In this document: piece after piece, positions 57,309 through 64,000 of the stretch | Position numbering within the stretch: the stretch's first letter is position 1 | How the letters are laid out: every line of letters begins with the position of its first letter | From: Paramecium sonneborni | Taxonomy: Eukaryota; Ciliophora; Oligohymenophorea; Peniculida; Parameciidae | Assembly: GCA_905182985.1 (NCBI GenBank) | Contig: CAJJDN010000002.1 | Span: 829,148-893,147 of the forward strand | DNA length: 64,000 nucleotides | Direction: 5' to 3' | Notes under the pieces: generated by a model | Told to the model about the DNA's origin: nothing | Database searches by the model: none | What the model saw: only the letters and a program-made list of their open reading frames with translations | Program-made: the position numbers and the translations under genes

Positions 57309-60300
57309 ATGAACAAAGCAAATCGGCATTCTCCTCGCTACCAAAATTTAAATGATAACAAAAAACAGATATAGCAACTTAATGAATTGGCAATAAGTTA
57401 ATCTTAGAGAATCAATGAATTTGAAAGAAAACTATAAAATATGTTGAAAAAATTAAATGACTCACAAAGTTTTAATGCAGAATAAATTTCAAACTAAATT
57501 TCTGAATTAGAAGATGAAAAAAATGATTCTTAGCTTAATTTATCAGTTCCAGATTATATTTTCAAAAAAACAGATTGCGGTAATTTGATAGATCAAAAAG
57601 AAAAATCTGATGATAAAAAGAAAAACATAAATCATAACTAAGAATAGTTTAGTCCAGAATCTATAAGAAATAATTATTAAAGTTAAACATAAAACTCTAA
57701 ATAGGAATTAGAAACGAATTGTTAAAATTAGAATTAAGATAAAGATTAGCATCTATTTTTATAAAATATAGAATAAAAAGAAGAAATATCTAAAGAAGAA
57801 ATTTAATTGGATTAAGGAACTGTTTAAGATTATGAATCAGTAAATAGATAAGATGAATTTAATGAAATTTTAATTTATAAAGCTGAAAATAAGGTTTTAA
57901 GTGAGGAAAAATAATTAAATCAATAATATATAGAACATGGTGTTTAGAATAATTAAATTCATGAAATTTAAAATTAAATTTAACTAAATCAAAAACAAAT
58001 TTATAAAATTTATTGCAATCTAATAAAATAGAATTCAAATCAAGAACATAGTATATAGAAATTTATTTATAAAATTATCAATTTACTATAAGAAAAAAAT
58101 CTTAAGATAATTAAAGTGTTAAATTTAGAGTTAAACAAAATAAATTTAGAATAGAGTATCGGAAGTAATGAAATAGATAAATGTAATTTTTAATTTAATA
58201 GACTAATTGAAAAATAAGGATAATAACTCAAAAAAATGGAGTAGGAAATTTAAGAAATTATGTAAGAAAAAATTGATTAAATAATGGCAATAATTAATTA
58301 AATTATTGGAGTTTATTAATCCAGAAAATATGATGATTAAATAGATAAGATAATTGATCGAAAAGAATCTATAAGTTATTTACAGTAATTTGAATTTTAG
58401 GATGATTTGGAAGTTTCTAGTTAAAAGAATGAATTATTAATTAGATAAGAAGCAAGCAATAATTGGGATTAGAATAGTAATATTAGTGATATTGTAAATA
58501 GATCAATTTAAAAAATAAATGATTAATCACTTTCTTAAAATGATGAAAAGGAGAATAATATTCAAAATATATTAAATTAAATTGCAAATCTGCAACAATA
58601 AAATAATAAATAAGTAGAAGCACTTAGCACAACAACTATGAAACATAGAAAATCTACTTCAGATTAATTAAAGAATCAATAAGAAAGTAATAATAAATAA
58701 TAAGTAAATAATATTTAGGAAAATGATCAAGATATAAATAATTGTGTAAATTAAACTTTTTAAGAAATAAATAAATCAATAAATAATAGTGATAATAAGG
58801 AATCATAAAATTCATTTAAAAAAATATCGGATATTGGAAATAATATTTTTTAAGAATTTAAAGATGGAAATTAATAATAATATCTAAGGTAGGATCAAGA
58901 TCTTTGTAGCAGTTTTATTGAAAAAATAAAATATATATGCAACAAATATTAAAATAATAATATTATTGAATTTTTAGATAATAAAATAACTGAATACACA
59001 AATGGTTAGGATAATTTTAATACTTAAAATGAAGATAAGTTAATCTAAGAAAATAAAAATAAATTACTAATATAATCTTTAGATTCAAAAGAGGAAATAA
59101 AACAATTTAATTTATTAGACGTTAATATTATTAATAATGAACAATGTTAAAATCAAAATGATAATTAAATAAATTAATCAATAAAATAAAAACTGTCAGA
59201 ATTATAAGATAAAGAAAAATAATAAGATAATCTTTTAGAAGAAAATATTTTGTTTGATTAATATTCAAATAACACTCAAAATACAATTGAGTAGAATTAA
59301 GATAAACAAAAAGATAAGTTGAGTAATAAAAATATATAATTTATTGATCTGTAAGAAGAAAATAATAACGAAAATCAATAATTTAATTAAAATTCTAACT
59401 AAAATTTGGACGTTGAAACAACTCAACAGATTAATTAAGTTAAATAAAATATATGTTAATCTATTAATAATAATGAAATAGAAAAATTAGGTTATAAGAA
59501 AGATAGTTAGAATCAACATTTCCTAAATGATTATTAAATTTAATAAGAGAAACTTAATGATTAAAATAATTTAGAAAAAAAAAATGATGTTAATTCCTGT
59601 TAAAGCTTATTAAAATAAGAGAATAATGATTTAAGTAATGGATAATAATCATTGAAGAGTGAAATTAAAGAAATTTCATAAAAAAATAAGGAATTTTGTA
59701 ATTTAAATAATGAATATCAAGATGTTATAGTTTAGAATTTATAGGAAGTAGATATGAAATAACTGAATAGCGAAAATGAAGAAAAAATCATGAAGGAATA
59801 ATTAGTAATATTTATAAATGAAGAAAATAGTTAAATAATTAATTTGAACCAAGGAAATATCAATAATTAAGAGGGGATACAAATTATTTAAAATAACCAA
59901 CATGATGATATATAAAAGGAAAAATAATAAGGTTCATCCGAATCTGATTATTAAAAAGCCGAATTAGAAAAATAATAAAAAGAATAAGATGGCGAATTTA
60001 CTTAAGAATAAGATAATAAATTTGAAATCTTAAAAAAAGAAAAAAATAATTAAAAAGTTTTACAATAATAAATCATATAGCCTCATGAGCATTTTGACAC
60101 AAAAGAGGTTAATTTAAATAAAGAATTTTAAGATAAAATCACTTAACAAAAATAATTCATAGAAGATATTTTAAAAAATAATAATGAACTATTAGATTAA
60201 AATAAAAAATATGAAGATAAAATATATAAATTAGAGCAATAAATAGAGTTTACAAAACAATATTATAATTAACATATAAATTAAGAATAAACAACAGAAA

Positions 60301-63300
60301 AAAATGTAGGAATTCAAGATATATATGCTATACAGGTTTAATAAAAAGATGAAATAAAAGATAAGTTAAATAAATAAATGTAAGTTACTCAAACATCAGA
60401 AACAGAAAAAGTTAATTTTTATAAAGAATCTATGGGTTAAATAGATTAATAAAAAATATATACTCAAGTATAAAATAATAAATCAGTTGATTAAAGTGAT
60501 TAAAATGAAGATTAAATAATTAAACTATAATAAGAAATAAATTTGACTTTAGAAAAAAATATAAAATTTAAAATATAAAATTAAGTTATTGAAGATTAAA
60601 TAGTTCAGCAAAAATAAGAATTGCAAGAATTTAATACTTAAAAATGTGAGAAAAATGAAATTACATTATCATCCATCAAAAAAGCAGATTTATTAAAGGA
60701 TTATGAAGATTAAATAGCTTAACTAAAAATAACAATAAATGAAATTTAAGTATTGAATGATACATTAGTTAATTAAAATAAATAAAATGAAGATAAAGTA
60801 AATAAATTATAATAAGAAATCTAATTGATAAGAGATAAAGTTAAGAAATTTATAATAGAAAATTAAGTAATTGAAGATCAAATATCTCTAAGAAAATATT
60901 AATTTTAAAATATCGTAAATAGTGAATAATGTGATTAAATTGAAGATTAATAGGAATCATCAGAAAAAAAATATTAAACAACAAGTACAAATAAGGTTGA
61001 TTTAAAAAATAATTATGTTCATTTTGAATCTGAGCTAAATATAAAAACAGAAGATATAAAATTATAAAATACCAATATGATTGAATATTTGGAAATTATT
61101 TAAGATTAAATAGATTTACAATAATAAGAAAAAGAATAAAATCCCGTAGTCAAGGCTCAATTAAATGTCAGTAAAGAATAATAAAATAAAGTATATGAAT
61201 AATAATAAGAGATATAAAATATAAAAAATGTTAGATCAATATAGGTGGAAAATAAAATATAAAAAGATGAAATAGTAGAACAATAGTGTAAGAGTTAGGA
61301 TATGAATTAAATTGACGATAAAGAATAATAAAATGAATAAAGTAAAGAAAAAAAAGAAATATAAGATATTTAAAAGGAAATAATTTTATAAAATAAAAAT
61401 AAAGAATAAAAAGAATAATTAGATAAATTAATTAAATAAAAAAAAGATAATTAAAAATTCTATGATAGATAATTTGAAAAAAAAGAAGATTAAGAAGATA
61501 TTCAAGAAGTGAATGAAAAAGTTGAATAAAATAAAGAATAAGAAATTTAATAAGAAAAACTCAATAAAGAAAAATAAGATATTAAAAATGTAAATAAACA
61601 ATTAGTTCAATAAAATTAAGAATATGAAAATTAATAAAAATAATAAAAATAAGAAATATAAAATTTACCAAAAGTATTAACTTAATAAGATTAAGAAAAT
61701 GAAAATTAAAATTATCAACCAGATTAATAAAGATAAGAAATATTAGATATCCAAAAAATGAATGAAATTGTTGAAAGAAATAAAGAATAAGAAATTTAAT
61801 TAGAAAAACTCAATAAAGAAATATAAGATATTAAAAATGTAAATATACAATTAGTTCAATAAAATAAAGAATATGAAAATTAATAAAAATAATAAAAATA
61901 GGAAATATAAAATTTACCAAAACCTTTATATTAATAAAATTAAGAAAATGAAAATTAAGACTAACAATTAGATTAACAAAAATAAGAAATATTAGATATC
62001 CAAAAAATGAATGAAATTGTTGAAAGAAATAAAGAATAAGAAATTTAATTAGAAAAACTCAATAAAGAAATATAAGATATTAAAAATGTAAATATACAAT
62101 TAGTTCAATAAAATAAAGAATATGAAAATTAATAAAAATAATAAAAATAGGAAATATAAAATTTACCAAAACCTTTATATTAATAAAATTAAGAAAATGA
62201 AAATTAAGACTAACAATTAGATTAACAAAAATAAGAAATATTAGATATCCAAAAAATGAATGAAATTGTTGAAAGAAATAAAGAATAAGAAATTTAATTA
62301 GAAAAACTCAATAAAGAAATATAAGATATTAAAAATGTAAATATACAATTAGTTCAATAAAATAAAGAATATGAAAATTAATAAAAATAATAAAAATAGG
62401 AAATATAAAATTTACCAAAACCTTTATATTAATAAAATTAAGAAAATGAAAATTAAGACTAACAATTAGATTAACAAAAATAAGAAATATTAGATATCCA
62501 AAAAATGAATGAAATTGTTGAAAGAAATAAAGAATAAGAAATTTAATTAGAAAAACTCAATAAAGAAATATAAGATATTAAAAATGTAAATATACAATTA
62601 GTTCAATAAAATAAAGAATATGAAAATTAATAAAAATAATAAAAATAGGAAATATAAAATTTACCAAAACCTTTATATTAATAAAATTAAGAAAATGAAA
62701 ATTAAGACTAACAATTAGATTAACAAAAATAAGAAATATTAGATATCCAAAAAATGAATGAAATTGTTGAAAGAAATAAAGAATAAGAAATTTAATTAGA
62801 AAAACTCAATAAAGAAATATAAGATATTAAAAATGTAAATATACAATTAGTTCAATAAAATAAAGAATATGAAAATAAATTAGAATAAAAAAATTAAGAA
62901 ATATAAAATTTACCAAAAACTTTATATTAATAAAATTAAGAAAATGAAAATTAAGACTAACAATTAGATTAACAAAAATAAGAAATATTAGATATCCAAA
63001 AAATGAATGAAATTGTTGAAAGAAATAAAGAATAAGAAATTTAATTAGAAAAACTCAATAAAGAAATATAAGATATTAAAAATGTGAATACACAATTAAT
63101 TCAATAAAATAAAGAATATGAAAATAAATTAGAATAAAAAAATTAAGAAATTTAAAATTTATCAAAAGTATTAACTTAATAAGATTAAGAAAATGAAAAT
63201 TAAAATTATCAACCAGATTAACAAAGATAAGAAATATTAGATATCCAAAAAATGAATGAAATTGTTGAAAGAAATAAAGAATAAGAAATTTAATTAGAAA

Positions 63301-64000
63301 AACTCAATAAAGATATATAAGATATTAAAAGTGTGAATCTACAAATAGGTTTAAAAAGTTAAGAAGATTAAGAAAAATAATTAGCTAAACAAACAGAAGA
63401 AATATAAAATCTTCAATAAGTTAAGACACAAATAGATTAAAAAAATAAAGATTAAGAATAATAATTAGCTAAACAAACAGAAGAAATATAAAATCTTCAA
63501 TAAGTTAAGACACAAATAGATTAAAAAATTAAAGATTAAGAATAATAGTTAACAAAATAAAAAGAAGAAATATAAAATCTTCAAAAAGATAAGACACAAT
63601 TAAATGAAAAAATTAAAGATTAAGAATAATAATTTGCTAAAAAAACAGAAGAAATATAAAATCTTCAAAATGATAAGACACAATTAAATGAAAAAATTAA
63701 AGATTAAGAATAATAATTAGCTAAACAAACATAAGAAATATAAAATCTTCAATAAATTAATACACAAATAGATTAAAAAAATAAAGATTAAGAATAATAA
63801 TTAGCTAAACAAACAGAAGAAATATAAAATCTTCAATAAGTTAAGACACAAATAGATTAAAAAATTAAAGATTAAGAATAATAGTTAACAAAATAAAAAG
63901 AAGAAATATAAAATCTTTAATAAGTTAATACACAAATAGATTAAAAAAATAAAGATTAAGAATAATAATTAGCTAAATAAACAGAAGAAATATAAAATCT
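57309..64000 (+). CDS. Giant Gln-rich coiled-coil protein, 5' part (runs off the window)
   Basis: ATG 57309 opens a frame with no TGA found to the window end: at least 2230 codons and no intron needed. It starts MNKANRHSPRYQNLNDNKKQ, then LNELAISQSQRINEFERKL. Almost the entire protein is Gln/Glu/Lys/Asn/Ile with heptad-like hydrophobic spacing, so long coiled coils are expected. Glutamine is written mainly as TAA/TAG, so under the standard code the region looks non-coding. Two internal tandem-repeat arrays follow (249 bp from 61497, 84 bp from 63381), both in frame. Such proteins in ciliates are usually cytoskeletal or cortical filaments; the actual location is unknown. Downstream exons and stop lie outside. 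Confidence 0.85.
61497..63345 (+). repeat. 249-bp in-frame tandem repeat, about 7.4 units
   Basis: Units start at 61497, 61746, 61995, 62244, 62493, 62742, 62991 and 63240 (partial), each 249 bp = 83 codons. The unit begins DIQKMNEIVERNKEQEIQLE and includes NKEIQDIKNVN and QEIQNLPK. Units starting at 61995, 62244 and 62493 look identical or nearly so, whereas the first (with DIQEVNEKVEQNKEQ) and last are diverged, the usual pattern of recent internal homogenisation. 83 is one short of twelve heptads, so each unit shifts the coiled-coil register. Confidence 0.92.
63381..64000 (+). repeat. 84-bp in-frame tandem repeat (28-residue, four-heptad coil), at least 7 units
   Basis: Units start at 63381, 63465, 63549, 63633, 63717, 63801, 63885 and 63969 (cut by the window). 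Each encodes a variant of LAKQTEEIQNLQQVKTQIDQ followed by KNKDQEQQ, exactly four heptads. Units alternate between two subtypes (LAKQTEE and LTKQKEE), suggesting duplication of a 2-3-unit block. Confidence 0.92.

Noticed and set aside
61497..64000. Satellite or non-coding tandem repeat DNA
   Set aside because: Both repeat units are multiples of three, stay in the frame of the ATG at 57309 and contain no TGA.
1..64000. tRNA, rRNA, CRISPR, transposase or telomere repeats
   Set aside because: No tRNA-like GC-rich arms, C4A2/C3A3-type telomere runs, spaced palindromic arrays or transposase motifs were seen on either strand.

Overview
The window reads as macronuclear DNA of a ciliate, most likely a Paramecium species. 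It is very A+T-rich (roughly three quarters or more, by eye). Proteins only emerge when TAA and TAG are read as glutamine and TGA as the sole stop, and nearly every gene is cut by tiny introns of about 18-33 nt (GT...TAG, often containing the in-frame TGA that would otherwise end translation). Genes are packed on both strands with gaps that are often only 25-120 bp. Short standard-code ORFs are therefore fragments or shadows. I translated the frames by hand; for most recognised genes the exon sum is an exact multiple of three with no TGA inside.

Layout. 1-5 kb: endosulfine-like protein, PB1/ZZ-finger protein, small unknowns, PHD-finger protein. 5-15 kb: unknown gene divergent from histidine ammonia-lyase, a poorly resolved gene, an acylation-motif protein with a PP1-docking motif, SF-assemblin divergent from a Rab GTPase. 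15-22 kb: unknowns, a DnaJ pseudogene, a small unknown, a Tubby-domain protein. 22-28 kb: MORN-repeat protein, Pumilio-family RNA-binding protein, class-II DAHP synthase. 28-36 kb: a large Cys-rich multi-pass membrane protein, HPRT, SAS-4/CPAP centriole protein. 36-45 kb: unknowns, an R2R3 Myb, coiled-coil and unresolved genes. 45-50 kb: SKP1, a hybrid histidine kinase, the DRC5/TCTE1 axonemal LRR protein. 50-57 kb: a 1143-residue unknown, PIG-Q/GPI1 and a small single-pass membrane protein. 57-64 kb: the 5' part of a giant glutamine-rich coiled-coil gene with 249-bp and 84-bp tandem repeats, running off the window.

Assembly quality. Four places hold two adjacent copies of the same 0.9-1.4 kb, separated by a single n or an N-run (3403, 6862, 13522-13675, 37668). 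They look like overlapping contig ends that were scaffolded without being merged, so several genes appear twice, once whole and once truncated. These duplicates are labelled and should not be counted as paralogues.

Themes. The neighbourhood is rich in cilium/basal-body functions expected of a ciliate (SF-assemblin, SAS-4, DRC5, Tubby, MORN), next to metabolism (HAL, HPRT, class-II DAHP synthase, GPI-anchor synthesis) and signalling (endosulfine, PP1-docking protein, histidine kinase, SKP1, Myb, PUF). No tRNA, rRNA, telomere repeat, CRISPR array or transposon could be recognised.
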